DNA of 64,000 bases, taken from positions 45,692 through 109,691 of the forward strand of contig NZ_SDDZ01000010.1 in NCBI RefSeq assembly GCF_004115975.1, read 5' to 3'. This DNA is from Gelidibacter gilvus. Its GTDB lineage: Bacteria; Bacteroidota; Bacteroidia; Flavobacteriales; Flavobacteriaceae. Shown here one piece after another: positions 8,212 to 17,134 of the stretch. Position 1 is the stretch's first letter. Each line of letters opens with the position of its first letter. A program made the position numbers and the translations under genes. The notes under the pieces were generated by a model that worked only from the letters and a program-made list of their open reading frames with translations, had not been told where the DNA came from and made no database searches.

Positions 8212-11079
8212 TTATTTAAGCGAAATGCTAAGTCTAGCAAATAAAAATCGTCCACCAACTCCAAATTGCTGTGCTCTTCTAGACCAGTCAAAACGTCCAT
8301 CACTACGGTTGTTCCCCATTCCATTAATATCTTTACTAAGACGATCCGGATAGATATCAAATAAATTATTCGCACCAACTGTAACCAGAAAGCTATCAGA
8401 TACTTTATAACCTACTGAAAGATCCGTAACTATTTTTGAACTCAACACTTCTTGTAAGTTGATATCTGTTGTCGCTTCAGTCACTTCTCCAAAATACACG
8501 TTTCGCAGGAAAAAAGTAAAGTCGCCCATACTCAAGGTATTGGACAGGTTTACTTTTGTACTCGGCACTGCTTTTTCCAAATAAATGCGGCTGTCTTCTG
8601 GGAAATAAGTATCCACTAACCCTGCATCTTCAAGAACACGAGACGCATTAATAGGTCCCACTTGTTTAGTTTTTGAAAAAGTTGCAGACAAATCATTTTT
8701 CAATATCATATTGCTTCCAATATTCATACTTTGGGTAATCACTAAATCTATCCCTTTTGACTCTGTATCAATAGCATTGGCGAAAAAAGAAGCTGCAGTG
8801 GCATTGGCTTGAGACAATAAATTATCAAGCTCAGTCCCTGTTCCTGGACCTTCAAATTGTCCTGTATAAACTACGCGATCGTCTATGCCAACAAAATAAC
8901 CATCTAATGTAATATTAACTCGTGCTTCAGGCAATTTCACTGTAAAACCTGCACTAATACTTCTTGAGGTTTCTTGTTTAAGTTCTGGGATTCCCAATAA
9001 TTTTGCCGCACGGCTATCATTGGCAAATGTTCCGACTTCTTGAGGATCTCCATTTTGATCAAAAATGGTGGAGGTTGAATTAAAGTACAATTGATGTAAT
9101 GAAGGCGCTCTAAAACCGGTATTACCCGCAACTCTAAGATTTAAGCTTTCATTGACTTTCAAAAGCGCTGCCAATTTAAAATTAATAGTAGATCCGAAAT
9201 CTGAATAATTCTCAAATCGGGTCGCAAGACTTAACAGGAATGAATCGGTGATATCAGCTTCTAAATCAATATAACCGGCCACACTGTTTCGTCCTCTATT
9301 CACTTCGTTTTTTGGACTAAATCCAGGAAACACTTGTGAACCACCGGGTCTTGCACTTCCAAAGAAATCAACAGACGGTTGTTGGGTAGATGTTGTTATA
9401 GCCTCTCCTGCTGCAGTATATTGCTCATAAGAATCCTTTTGTCCAGCGACGATTTCATATTTTTCCAGACGATATTCCGCTCCGAAGGCGACGTTAAGTC
9501 CAGAGAAAATATCCTCGTAAAAATTATTAAGATCTAAATTTACGGTGTTTTGTGAAAAGTTGAACCCACCAGCATCAAAGGTTGTTGGCGATGCATTTTG
9601 CAAGGAGGCATTAAAGGTATTTCCAATGACATACGCAAATGCATTCCTGCCATAAGTATTGCTGAAATCGGCATTCCAATTTCCTACTTTACCTTTAATC
9701 CCAACTGAAAGTGATTGGTCACTAATAGTAGAATTTATTTCTGGTAAAAACCCGTTGATATACGCTGGGGTATAAGTCCGACTTTGATTAGGCAAACGAT
9801 AGAAGCCTCCAGAATTTCCTGTACGTGAACTGAGTCCTCCAAATGAATACAACTCAGAGCCTTTGTCATCTAAAGGCAAAGAAAAGTTAGTAAAAAACCG
9901 ACCTCCTCTTACTTCAGATTGTCCCACTCTCATGTTAAAATCTGATCGGGTCATATTTCTGCTCGCTAGTTCAGCATCCGTATTATTAGCACTTAGGATG
10001 GTGCGAAGATCTGCTTTCGAGGCGTTAGGATCAAGATTAAAACCTGCCTGGTTTCCGTATTTGATCACATCGGCTACATCATTATCTAACAATTTAGAGA
10101 TATCATACCCGTCATTAGAAGCAACACGCTCTATAGTATTATACCGGTTAAAAATACTCCCTTCCCATTCTTTCATGCGGTTATAGTCATCTCTGTAATC
10201 AAAATCACCAGTAAAGTTGATGTAACCTCCTCTATCTCCAAGTTTCAAACCGTAGTTTGCACTAATATTAGTTGTAGCACCATCAACGCCTCCAGTTTGT
10301 TCATTGGCGTTTTTAGTGAAATTTGCTCCAGTGGTCACAATTAACTTCAATTCATCAGTGGCATTGTCGAGTACAATATTTATTACACCGGCAATGGCAT
10401 CACTACCATATTGCGCGGCAGCACCATCTCTTAACACCTCAATACGTCTTATCGATGCGGTTGGAATCGCATTTAAATCCGTCCCAACACTTCCCCGTCC
10501 AAAGGTTCCGTTAACATTAACAAGTGATGATGTATGGCGGCGTTTTCCATTAATAAGAACCAAAACTTGATCTGGCCCAAGCCCTCTTAATGACGCAGGG
10601 TCAATATGGTCAGTTCCATCGGCAATGGTTTGTGTATTGGATGTAAATGAAGGCGCTACAAAATTCAAAATCTGGTTTAGATTGACTTGAGGACTCACTG
10701 AGGCAAGTTCCGTAACATCAATAACATCTACCGGAGATAATGAGTTAACAGCAGTTCGCGCAGGATTTCTACTTCCAATCAAAGTGATTTCTTGTAATGA
10801 AACACCCGCTTTCATGATCACATTGAGTGTTGTGCCTTCTACTGATTTTTCGAGATTATTGTACCCCACATAAGAAAAAACCAATTTCTGTCCTATATCA
10901 GCTTTTATCTCATATTTACCGTCAAAATCCGTTATAGTCCCAGACAATGTGCCTTTGACTATAATTGTCACACCACTTAAGGGTTCGTTATTCTCATCTA
11001 TAACCACACCAGAAACCTTCTGGGCAAAAAGAGAATAAGAAAAAAGAATTAAAAATAGTAATAGGTAGTTTTTTTTCAT
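8212..11079 (-). CDS. TonB-dependent receptor with carboxypeptidase-like N-terminal domain
   Basis: 955-residue outer-membrane transporter. Signal peptide ends at SLFAQ (residue 19); residues 20-105 are a carboxypeptidase-regulatory-like domain ([20 protein letters not shown]); the plug covers about 110-240 ([40 protein letters not shown]); the rest is a beta barrel closing with an aromatic strand ([12 protein letters not shown]). No SusD-like lipoprotein or TonB/ExbBD gene is adjacent, so a polysaccharide-utilisation role is not supported. Ligand unknown. Confidence 0.9.
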   Translation of the reverse strand: MKKNYLLLFLILFSYSLFAQKVSGVVIDENNEPLSGVTIIVKGTLSGTITDFDGKYEIKADIGQKLVFSYVGYNNLEKSVEGTTLNVIMKAGVSLQEITLIGSRNPARTAVNSLSPVDVIDVTELASVSPQVNLNQILNFVAPSFTSNTQTIADGTDHIDPASLRGLGPDQVLVLINGKRRHTSSLVNVNGTFGRGSVGTDLNAIPTASIRRIEVLRDGAAAQYGSDAIAGVINIVLDNATDELKLIVTTGANFTKNANEQTGGVDGATTNISANYGLKLGDRGGYINFTGDFDYRDDYNRMKEWEGSIFNRYNTIERVASNDGYDISKLLDNDVADVIKYGNQAGFNLDPNASKADLRTILSANNTDAELASRNMTRSDFNMRVGQSEVRGGRFFTNFSLPLDDKGSELYSFGGLSSRTGNSGGFYRLPNQSRTYTPAYINGFLPEINSTISDQSLSVGIKGKVGNWNADFSNTYGRNAFAYVIGNTFNASLQNASPTTFDAGGFNFSQNTVNLDLNNFYEDIFSGLNVAFGAEYRLEKYEIVAGQKDSYEQYTAAGEAITTSTQQPSVDFFGSARPGGSQVFPGFSPKNEVNRGRNSVAGYIDLEADITDSFLLSLATRFENYSDFGSTINFKLAALLKVNESLNLRVAGNTGFRAPSLHQLYFNSTSTIFDQNGDPQEVGTFANDSRAAKLLGIPELKQETSRSISAGFTVKLPEARVNITLDGYFVGIDDRVVYTGQFEGPGTGTELDNLLSQANATAASFFANAIDTESKGIDLVITQSMNIGSNMILKNDLSATFSKTKQVGPINASRVLEDAGLVDTYFPEDSRIYLEKAVPSTKVNLSNTLSMGDFTFFLRNVYFGEVTEATTDINLQEVLSSKIVTDLSVGYKVSDSFLVTVGANNLFDIYPDRLSKDINGMGNNRSDGRFDWSRRAQQFGVGGRFLFARLSISLK

Positions 11080-11489
11080 AATTACTTGTTTTAAGGATTA
11101 AGTTGTTTGTATTTATTTCAATGAAAATTTTTAACTTTAAAAAAATTGAATAGCGATAATATAAATGGACAACATTCGACCAATCCAATTTTAGAATGTA
11201 TCTTGAAAACTTTAGGATTGGTGAACAATAAATTACTTTTGCCTATTTTTTAACATCTTAAGCACAACGATAAAAAGCGGAGTAAGCTAATATAGAAAGG
11301 GGATATGTTTTCTAAAGGAAATGCATTTTTTAAAGCATCTTAACCAAATATAAGAAAATAATTCAAAAAATAAGCTAAAACAAAGGAAATAACACAACGC
11401 TTAAGAATAGAAAATAATAATTAAAATAGATTTAAAGGCGTTATTCTTATTATGAATATTCTTTATTTTGCACAATAAATTAAAAAAGT
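11080..11489. other. Divergent intergenic region between TonB receptor and pepT
   Basis: 410 AT-rich bases with no credible gene. It holds an inverted repeat ACCAATCC / GGATTGGT (11179-11186 with 11215-11222), a TATATTTG element facing the receptor (11352-11345) lacking a well-spaced -33 partner, and TTATTTTG (11463-11470) 20 bases before pepT as a weak -7 candidate. Confidence 0.5.
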
Positions 11490-12728
11490 ATGATTGACAA
11501 ACAACACATCATTGATAGATTTATAAGTTACGTCACTATTGACACGGAGTCCGACCCAAATTCAGACACCACACCAAGTACTGAAAAGCAATGGGATTTG
11601 GCACATTTACTCGTTAAGGAACTCACTGCCATTGGGATGAAAGACGTATCCATCGACCATAATGCTTATATCATGGCAACACTACCCAGTAATGTTGACC
11701 ATGAGGTTCCTGTCATCGGGTTTGTATCCCATTTTGATACCTCTCCAGATTTCACGGGCGCAAATGTCAAACCTCAAATTATTAAAAACTATAATGGTAA
11801 GGACATTGTTTTGAATGAAAAAGAAGGAATTATCCTCTCGCCTGACCTGTTTGATGACTTGTTGCAATACAAAGGCCAAACGCTTATCACAACCGACGGA
11901 ACCACACTTCTGGGCGCGGATGACAAAGCTGGAATCACGGAAATTGTCTCCGCTATGGAGTACCTGATTCAACATCCTGAAATCAAGCACGGCGACATCC
12001 GTGTCGGTTTTACACCTGATGAAGAAATTGGCCGCGGGGCGCATAAATTCGATGTTGAGAAATTTGGTGCAGAATGGGCCTATACTATGGATGGCAGCCA
12101 AATAGGCGAATTGGAATATGAGAATTTCAATGCTGCAGGTGCCACCGTAAAAGTGAAAGGGAAAATTGTGCATCCTGGGTACGCCAAAGGAAAGATGATC
12201 AACTCCATGTATATTGCTACCGAATTCATCAATTCTTTACCTATGCTGGAAACTCCAGAACACACCGAGAATTATCAAGGTTTTTTCCATTTGGCAAGCG
12301 TTCAAGGCACTGTTGAGGAAACGGTTTTAAAATATATTATTAGAGACCATAACATGGCGCATTTTGAAGCTCGAAAGGAAGCTATGCTTCAAGTTACCTT
12401 CGACTTGAATACCCAATATGAAAGAGAAGTTGTGACAATTGAGATCAAGGATCAATATTTCAATATGAAAGAGAAAATTGAACCTGTAATGCATATTGTA
12501 GATATTGCAGAAGAAGCCATGATCGCACTTAACATCAAGCCGATAATCAAGCCCATAAGAGGCGGCACGGATGGCTCTCAATTAAGTTTTATGGGTTTAC
12601 CTTGTCCGAATATATTTGCCGGAGGCCACAACTTCCATGGCCGTTACGAATATGTTCCAGTGGAGAGCATGATCCAAGCTACAAAAGTGATTTGTAAGAT
12701 AGCTGAGTTGGTGGCTTTGAAGAAGTAG
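11490..12728 (+). CDS. pepT: Peptidase T (tripeptide aminopeptidase, M20B)
   Basis: 412-residue cytosolic zinc peptidase that removes the N-terminal residue of tripeptides. All metal and catalytic positions are visible: [11 protein letters not shown] (His and catalytic Asp), LLGADDKAG (bridging Asp), [14 protein letters not shown] (general-base Glu plus metal Glu), [12 protein letters not shown], and C-terminal [17 protein letters not shown] and [11 protein letters not shown] with the last His. Length matches the family. Single gene with its own terminator downstream. Confidence 0.96.
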   Translation: MIDKQHIIDRFISYVTIDTESDPNSDTTPSTEKQWDLAHLLVKELTAIGMKDVSIDHNAYIMATLPSNVDHEVPVIGFVSHFDTSPDFTGANVKPQIIKNYNGKDIVLNEKEGIILSPDLFDDLLQYKGQTLITTDGTTLLGADDKAGITEIVSAMEYLIQHPEIKHGDIRVGFTPDEEIGRGAHKFDVEKFGAEWAYTMDGSQIGELEYENFNAAGATVKVKGKIVHPGYAKGKMINSMYIATEFINSLPMLETPEHTENYQGFFHLASVQGTVEETVLKYIIRDHNMAHFEARKEAMLQVTFDLNTQYEREVVTIEIKDQYFNMKEKIEPVMHIVDIAEEAMIALNIKPIIKPIRGGTDGSQLSFMGLPCPNIFAGGHNFHGRYEYVPVESMIQATKVICKIAELVALKK

Positions 12729-12832
12729 GTCACAGTTTGTATACATTACTTTGTCCATAATTATAAAAGAATAAACAGGACACATAAAACTTTAAAACAC
12801 GAAGACAAAAAAGCATGTTATTAAATAAAATT

Positions 12833-12863
12833 AAACCCATTTTCTTGACTGAGAATGGGTTTT
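12833..12863 (+). terminator. Hairpin between pepT and RAYT gene (possibly bidirectional)
   Basis: Stem AACCCATTTTC / GAGAATGGGTT with TTTT on the plus strand. It separates the convergent pepT and transposase genes. Confidence 0.6.
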
Positions 12864-12908
12864 ACAATAGATAAAATTAAAGTATGAACTCAACCCATTT
12901 ACAGAAAA

Positions 12909-13385
12909 TCATCCATTATTAATTTTATTCATCGCACTCAAAAAGATATTTTCTTCGAATTCTATGTCATAGCGCTTTAACAATTCCAGATACTCTTGTT
13001 TGAATGACAATTTTTTATGATGTTCCGACTGTCTCCAGATATATTTTACAACTTTATCTACATGCGATTTTGAATAGGTGAAGGCACCATAACCCTCTTG
13101 CCATCTGAACTGCCCATTAATCCTCCGTTTTTGATTGATCCATCTTGATGAATCTGCCTTAATATCTCGAACCAAATCTAAAAATGACAAGGAGGGATTC
13201 ATACCAATTAAAATGTGTACATGGTCTGGATTATAGTAGATAGCAATTGGTTTGGATTTGTTGTTATTGATAATTCCACAGCTATATTTTTCAATTTCTT
13301 CCCTATGAATTTCAGATATTAAATTTTCTCTCCCCTTAACAGCAAAAATAACTTGAACGTACATTTGGGTGAATGTGTTAGCCAT
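12909..13385 (-). CDS. REP-associated tyrosine transposase (RAYT, Y1/HUH family)
   Basis: 158 residues of the IS200/IS605-like Y1 transposase fold. The HUH metal motif is in NPDHVHILIG (about residue 55). The expected tyrosine helix follows WQEGYGAFTYSKSHVDKVVKYIWRQ, with Tyr in VVKYI and then SEHHKK. Lengths and the C-terminus (YLELLKRYDIEFEE) fit domesticated RAYT proteins. Hairpins of the REP type lie directly upstream (13400-13461) and again, inverted, at 13750-13811, which supports the RAYT call over a mobile IS. The frame is intact. Confidence 0.88.
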   Translation of the reverse strand: MANTFTQMYVQVIFAVKGRENLISEIHREEIEKYSCGIINNNKSKPIAIYYNPDHVHILIGMNPSLSFLDLVRDIKADSSRWINQKRRINGQFRWQEGYGAFTYSKSHVDKVVKYIWRQSEHHKKLSFKQEYLELLKRYDIEFEENIFLSAMNKINNG

Positions 13386-13399
13386 TTTATAGAGATCAC

Positions 13400-13461
13400 G
13401 CTCCTACGGAGCTTGGATTAACGGGTTCTTTTTAATTACAAAGATGTTGCTCCTACGGAGC
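13400..13461 (-). repeat. REP unit 1: paired hairpins upstream of RAYT gene
   Basis: Two copies of GCTCCTACGGAGC (5-bp stem, 3-nt loop) at 13400-13412 and 13449-13461, start-to-start 49 bases. Read on the minus strand: hairpin, AACATCTTTGTA, CCCGTT, hairpin, then GTGATCTCTATAAA running into the transposase ATG. Confidence 0.85.
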
Positions 13462-13749
13462 TATTAAAAATATAATTCCATAATACTTCAAGTGTTATTT
13501 CTCAACTACCAAAGTAATAATATGACGAAATCCTAAACTATGCGATCACGGCTATCAAATCCGCAAAGCACTCATTTACAATTCACTAATTCAACAAAAA
13601 AAATGATCTGATTATTGAACTGCAATACTCTAATCAACCTTGAAAATATTGTAATTCTTAAATCTTTATGATGTAATAATTAAACCATGTTTTACAGCAA
13701 TTGCCAATCTTACTGCTAATAATAATTAAGTAGTCATGCAATCATTTTA

Positions 13750-13811
13750 GCAACGTAGTTGCGCCATCTTTGTAGCAAAACAATCATTACCCGTTCGAGC
13801 TGCAGCGCAGC
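13750..13811 (+). repeat. REP unit 2: paired hairpins in inverted orientation
   Basis: GCAACGTAGTTGC (13750-13762) and GCTGCAGCGCAGC (13799-13811), again 5-bp stems with 3-nt loops and again 49 bases apart. Spacer motifs CATCTTTGTA and CCCGTT and the tail GACATCTATAATTT match unit 1 although stem bases differ. Confidence 0.82.
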
Positions 13812-13851
13812 GACATCTATAATTTACCCATAAAATGAGAATCCTTAAAAC

Positions 13852-13880
13852 AAAAAAAGCCACTTCAACTGAAGTGGCTT
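13852..13880 (-). terminator. Intrinsic terminator after yajC
   Basis: Perfect 10-bp stem AGCCACTTCA / TGAAGTGGCT with a 3-nt loop and seven T on the minus strand; ends the nusB-DUF1573-yajC run. Confidence 0.9.
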
Positions 13881-13900
13881 TCATAATTTATAAGCAAAAG

Positions 13901-14206
13901 TTATTTTGTGGTTGTCGTAGTTGCAGGATCTACATTGAGCTTGCTACTCATTTCCATTGAAATTGCAGAACGATCAAACTTGATTTTCCCTGCCATGGTT
14001 TCAATAACACAACTGCTATCTTTATCATTTAGGTCGACAATTTTACCGTGCATTCCGCTTTTGGTAATTACTCTGTCGCCTCTTTTTAACTCACTTGCAA
14101 ACTTTTTTTCCTTTTTGGCGCGTTTCATTTGTGGTGCAATCATAAAAAAATACACTACAGCGAACATCGCAATAAAAGGTAAAAACGAACTTATTCCTTC
14201 TCCCAT
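13901..14206 (-). CDS. yajC: Preprotein translocase subunit YajC
   Basis: 101 residues: one N-terminal membrane helix (FLPFIAMFAVVYFFMIAPQ) and a cytosolic basic domain with the family core LKRGDRVITKSGMHGKI. YajC joins SecDF at the Sec translocon. The C-terminus is a short Thr-rich tail. It follows the DUF1573 gene by 20 bases, a common Bacteroidota arrangement with nusB upstream. Confidence 0.94.
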   Translation of the reverse strand: MGEGISSFLPFIAMFAVVYFFMIAPQMKRAKKEKKFASELKRGDRVITKSGMHGKIVDLNDKDSSCVIETMAGKIKFDRSAISMEMSSKLNVDPATTTTTK

Positions 14207-14226
14207 TAATTCTTAATTATAATTTG

Positions 14227-14784
14227 TTAGTCGTGATTATGGCCTTCGTGACCTGGTTGCGTGCTGTATTTACGAGCAGGCTGTTGCATAATAGATTGTG
14301 TTCCTCCTGTTTGTTGAACAGCTGGCTGCATTGGTGCATTAGGATCTCCTTCAACCATTGCTTTGATTCTAACCGTTTCAGCACCTCTTTCGGTATTGGT
14401 GGTCATCGTGATGGATTTAGTAACTACACCGTTTCCTTTTCCGTCAAATTTCACTTTAAATTCGCCAGTTTCTCCTGGAGCAACTTGTCTTGTCCAATCT
14501 GAAGGTACTGTACATCCACAAGTACTTTTGATATCACTGACCACTAATGGAGAGCTTCCTGTATTTGTGTATTTAAAAATAGCTTCAACAGGGGTTCCAT
14601 TTTTTATGGTACCAAAATCATGTTCTGTCTCTTCAAACGACACAGATGCAAAATTTCCTGAGTTGGCATCTCTTTGTGCTGCTTCTGCAACATTTTCCGA
14701 TTTAATTTTTGCCGTAGCATCTTCTTTACATGACATAAAGGCAACTAAGCAAAGTGCGCTAACACCTAACATTAATTTTTTCAT
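14227..14784 (-). CDS. DUF1573 domain lipoprotein
   Basis: 185 residues with lipobox signal (VAFMSC, Cys19). The DUF1573 domain spans about 48-145: FEETEHDFGTIKNGTPVEAIFKYTN, the conserved STCGCTVPSDW, and VAPGETGEFKVKFD. The fold is an immunoglobulin-like envelope domain of unknown function. The tail is Gln/Pro/His-rich (ending GHEGHNHD), which could bind metal. It sits between nusB and yajC on the same strand. Confidence 0.88.
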   Translation of the reverse strand: MKKLMLGVSALCLVAFMSCKEDATAKIKSENVAEAAQRDANSGNFASVSFEETEHDFGTIKNGTPVEAIFKYTNTGSSPLVVSDIKSTCGCTVPSDWTRQVAPGETGEFKVKFDGKGNGVVTKSITMTTNTERGAETVRIKAMVEGDPNAPMQPAVQQTGGTQSIMQQPARKYSTQPGHEGHNHD

Positions 14785-14856
14785 TGTATTATTTATTTGA
14801 TTAAAATGTTCAATTTAAAATAAATTTGAGGGTGTAAAAATAGTAATTATTTCCCA

Positions 14857-15801
14857 TTACATCAACCCTCTCCCTATTTTATTTAATTCGCCATTCTCAT
14901 TATATTCCTTAACAATCTTGTCTAAAATGCCGTTAATAAAGAAACTGCTCTTAGGTGTAGAATATTCCTTGGCAATATCGATATACTCGTTAATGGTCAC
15001 CTTTACAGGGATAGACGGGAATTTCTGAAATTCACAAATAGCCATTTGAAGCAAAACTGCATCTAAATTAGCGATACGTTCCGCGTCCCAGTTCTGGGTT
15101 TTGGCAGCAATTTCCTTGCTGAATTTTGATTTATTCAGTAAGGTTTTTTGGAATAATGCCGTGGCAAATTCCTTATCCTCAGTATCCTTAAATAGTTTTG
15201 GTGTGAAGAAATTGGGCTTATTCTCCTTTTTCAATTTTCGGAGCATCTTTAGAATTCCCGTATTAACTACAGGCAAATCATCCAACCAAGTCAGTTTTTT
15301 ATCTTCTATATACTCGTAAAGTTTCTCATTGGGTGCAATAATTTCAGTGAACACATCACTAATAAAGTCCTTGTCTTCTTTGAAATCAGACACTTTACTG
15401 GACATATAATCCTTATAAAGATCACTTTCAATGATGCTTTTAAAAATGATATCCACATATTCAAAATCCAGATACCAATAATCGATCTTGCGTTTTTCAA
15501 TCTCAATTTGAAGCGCCACGTCTTCATTCAAGATTTGCAGAACTTGATTATTGATAAATTTTCTATTGGGATTTTTCTCTTCTTGTGTTGCTAAAATTTT
15601 TCTTTGCGACTTATCTTGGTAATCTTCAGCCCTCTTTTGGACTTCAATTAAAAGTGACAGCATCAAAAGATGCAAATCGTACATGTGTTCAAGACTTTGG
15701 AGTAAAAACTTTTGGTGGTTTCCGAAATCGTCACCTTCATCTCCATCAAACGCATAAAGGGTTTGCATCACTTTTATACGAATATGTCTTCTGTTTAGCA
15801 T
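14857..15801 (-). CDS. nusB: Transcription antitermination protein NusB (long Bacteroidota form)
   Basis: 314 residues. NusB with NusE binds boxA RNA and supports antitermination on rRNA operons. The N-terminus MLNRRHIRIKVMQTLYAF is family-typical, followed by an about 150-residue insertion usual in this phylum. The NusB core is near 215-300 (EIAAKTQNWDAERIANLDAVLLQMAICE, then PVKVTINEYIDIAKEYSTPKS). The start is fixed by the N-terminal match. A strong hairpin with a T run ends about 20 bases before the ATG, so expression requires reading through it. Confidence 0.93.
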   Translation of the reverse strand: MLNRRHIRIKVMQTLYAFDGDEGDDFGNHQKFLLQSLEHMYDLHLLMLSLLIEVQKRAEDYQDKSQRKILATQEEKNPNRKFINNQVLQILNEDVALQIEIEKRKIDYWYLDFEYVDIIFKSIIESDLYKDYMSSKVSDFKEDKDFISDVFTEIIAPNEKLYEYIEDKKLTWLDDLPVVNTGILKMLRKLKKENKPNFFTPKLFKDTEDKEFATALFQKTLLNKSKFSKEIAAKTQNWDAERIANLDAVLLQMAICEFQKFPSIPVKVTINEYIDIAKEYSTPKSSFFINGILDKIVKEYNENGELNKIGRGLM

Positions 15802-15820
15802 TTGTAAGAACTTATTAAAT

Positions 15821-15855
15821 TAAAAAAGGCGAAAAGCATTGTTGCTATTTTCGCC
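15821..15855 (-). terminator. Intrinsic terminator / attenuator immediately upstream of nusB
   Basis: Stem GGCGAAAA-GCA / TGC-TA-TTTTCGCC (15828-15855) followed on the minus strand by TTTTTTA (15827-15821). It ends the leucine dehydrogenase transcript but also sits between every possible upstream promoter and the nusB ATG at 15801. Confidence 0.85.
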
Positions 15856-15858
15856 GTG

Positions 15859-15887
15859 CAAAAATAGTATTAATTTATAACTTCGAA
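15859..15887 (-). promoter_or_regulatory. Candidate nusB promoter ahead of the attenuator
   Basis: TATTTTTG (15866-15859) is a full -7 match. The -33 side is poor (TTCG at 15887-15884, 17-base gap). Transcription would start about at the first base of the hairpin. Confidence 0.4.
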
Positions 15888-15912
15888 AAAAAATGACATG
15901 GATATCTTAAGC

Positions 15913-17013
15913 TTATTTCAATTCTTCATTTTTTCGCTTTAGGATACGCTCTTTAGCCATATTTAAAGCAGCAACATTTGGTGTGAGACCACTTTCGGCA
16001 GCACGTTCTAAAATTTCCAAAGTGGTATTGTAGATATTTTCAGTTCTTTTAATGGTTTCTTGCTTATCGCAAGGTTCAATTTCCGCATACACATTAATGA
16101 GACCTCCAGCATTGATTAAAAAGTCTGGGGCAAAAACAATTCCTCTTTCCTGTAATATGAGGCCATGCCGCTCTTCAGCCAATTGATTATTGGCAGAACC
16201 TGCAATGATCTGAGCTTTTATTTTATTGATGGTAGCATCGTTAATGGTAGCTCCCAAAGCACAAGGCGCATAAATATCCATTTCTTGACTATATACATCG
16301 TCACCCTCATAAATGACAACGTCATATTTGTTCCTGACACTCTCCAGGCGCTCCTGATTAATATCGGTAATGGTCACTTTAGCACCTTCCTTCAACAAGT
16401 GCCCTATCAAGGCTTCACCAACGTTTCCAACACCCTGCACAAACACTGATTTCCCTTCCAACACATCAGATCCATACTTGAATTTTGCGGCAGCTTTCAT
16501 CCCCATAAAAACACCATAAGCTGTATTTATAGCCGGATTTCCAGATCCGCCTTTAGCCTCTGAAATCCCAACAACATGTGGCGTCACTTCCCTAACAGTG
16601 TCCATATCCTCGGTGGTCATCCCAACATCTTCAGCAGTAATATATTTCCCGCCCAAAGAATTTACAAACTCACCAAATTTGCGCATCAATTCAGGTGTTT
16701 TTTGAGTTTTTGCATCCCCAATAATCACCGTCTTACCGCCTCCTAAATTTAATCCGGAAATTGCAGATTTAAAGGTCATTCCTCGCGACAGCCTCAAAAC
16801 ATCATTTAATGCTTCCCATTCATTCTCATAATTCCACATTCTTGTACCACCAATAGCAGGTCCTAAAACCGTATTATGAATGCCAATTATTGCTTTTAAA
16901 CCAGTATCTTTGTCGTTGCAAAAAACAATTTGCTCATGATTATCGAAAGAAATCTGGCCAAATACAGGGTCTACTTTTGAAAGCTCTTTTGAACTTATGA
17001 CCTTTGAATCCAT
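15913..17013 (-). CDS. Leucine dehydrogenase (Glu/Leu/Phe/Val dehydrogenase family)
   Basis: 366 residues, the usual size of leucine/branched-chain dehydrogenases rather than the 420-450 of glutamate dehydrogenases. NAD-dependent deamination of Leu/Val/Ile. Motifs: IGGTRMWNY, GMTFKSAISGLNLGGGKTVI with catalytic Lys, TAEDVGMTTEDMD, and the Rossmann stretch VFVQGVGNVGEALIGHLL. Start set at 17013; an in-frame extension to 17157 would overlap the divergent ABC gene and the promoter. With HMG-CoA lyase in the window it points to leucine use. Confidence 0.92.
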   Translation of the reverse strand: MDSKVISSKELSKVDPVFGQISFDNHEQIVFCNDKDTGLKAIIGIHNTVLGPAIGGTRMWNYENEWEALNDVLRLSRGMTFKSAISGLNLGGGKTVIIGDAKTQKTPELMRKFGEFVNSLGGKYITAEDVGMTTEDMDTVREVTPHVVGISEAKGGSGNPAINTAYGVFMGMKAAAKFKYGSDVLEGKSVFVQGVGNVGEALIGHLLKEGAKVTITDINQERLESVRNKYDVVIYEGDDVYSQEMDIYAPCALGATINDATINKIKAQIIAGSANNQLAEERHGLILQERGIVFAPDFLINAGGLINVYAEIEPCDKQETIKRTENIYNTTLEILERAAESGLTPNVAALNMAKERILKRKNEELK

Positions 17014-17049
17014 ATGTTTAAATTTGTTCTGAGTTTTTATTAGATATTT

Positions 17050-17081
17050 CAAAAATAAACCAATACCCGAGTAATAGCAAA
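17050..17081 (-). promoter_or_regulatory. Promoter of leucine dehydrogenase gene
   Basis: TTTG (17081-17078), 20 bases, TATTTTTG (17057-17050) on the minus strand; a full consensus match, giving a leader of about 30 nt. Confidence 0.75.
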
Positions 17082-17134
17082 AATACAGTCGTAATTTATA
17101 GGGTTCATAAAACGCAAGCGACCAATAATTATAG

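Larger units (their letters stand above)
13386..13851. other. Intergenic region carrying the REP pair
   Basis: About 465 bases without a gene. The two REP units lie near its ends; the 288 bases between them (13462-13749) are AT-rich and I see no ORF, tRNA or further hairpin in them. Confidence 0.6.

Noticed and set aside
8212..11079. SusC-type polysaccharide receptor
   Set aside because: No SusD partner or adjacent glycosidases; architecture fits a general TonB receptor.
12909..13385. Active IS200/IS605 insertion sequence
   Set aside because: No TnpB and no IS ends; paired REP hairpins favour a domesticated RAYT.
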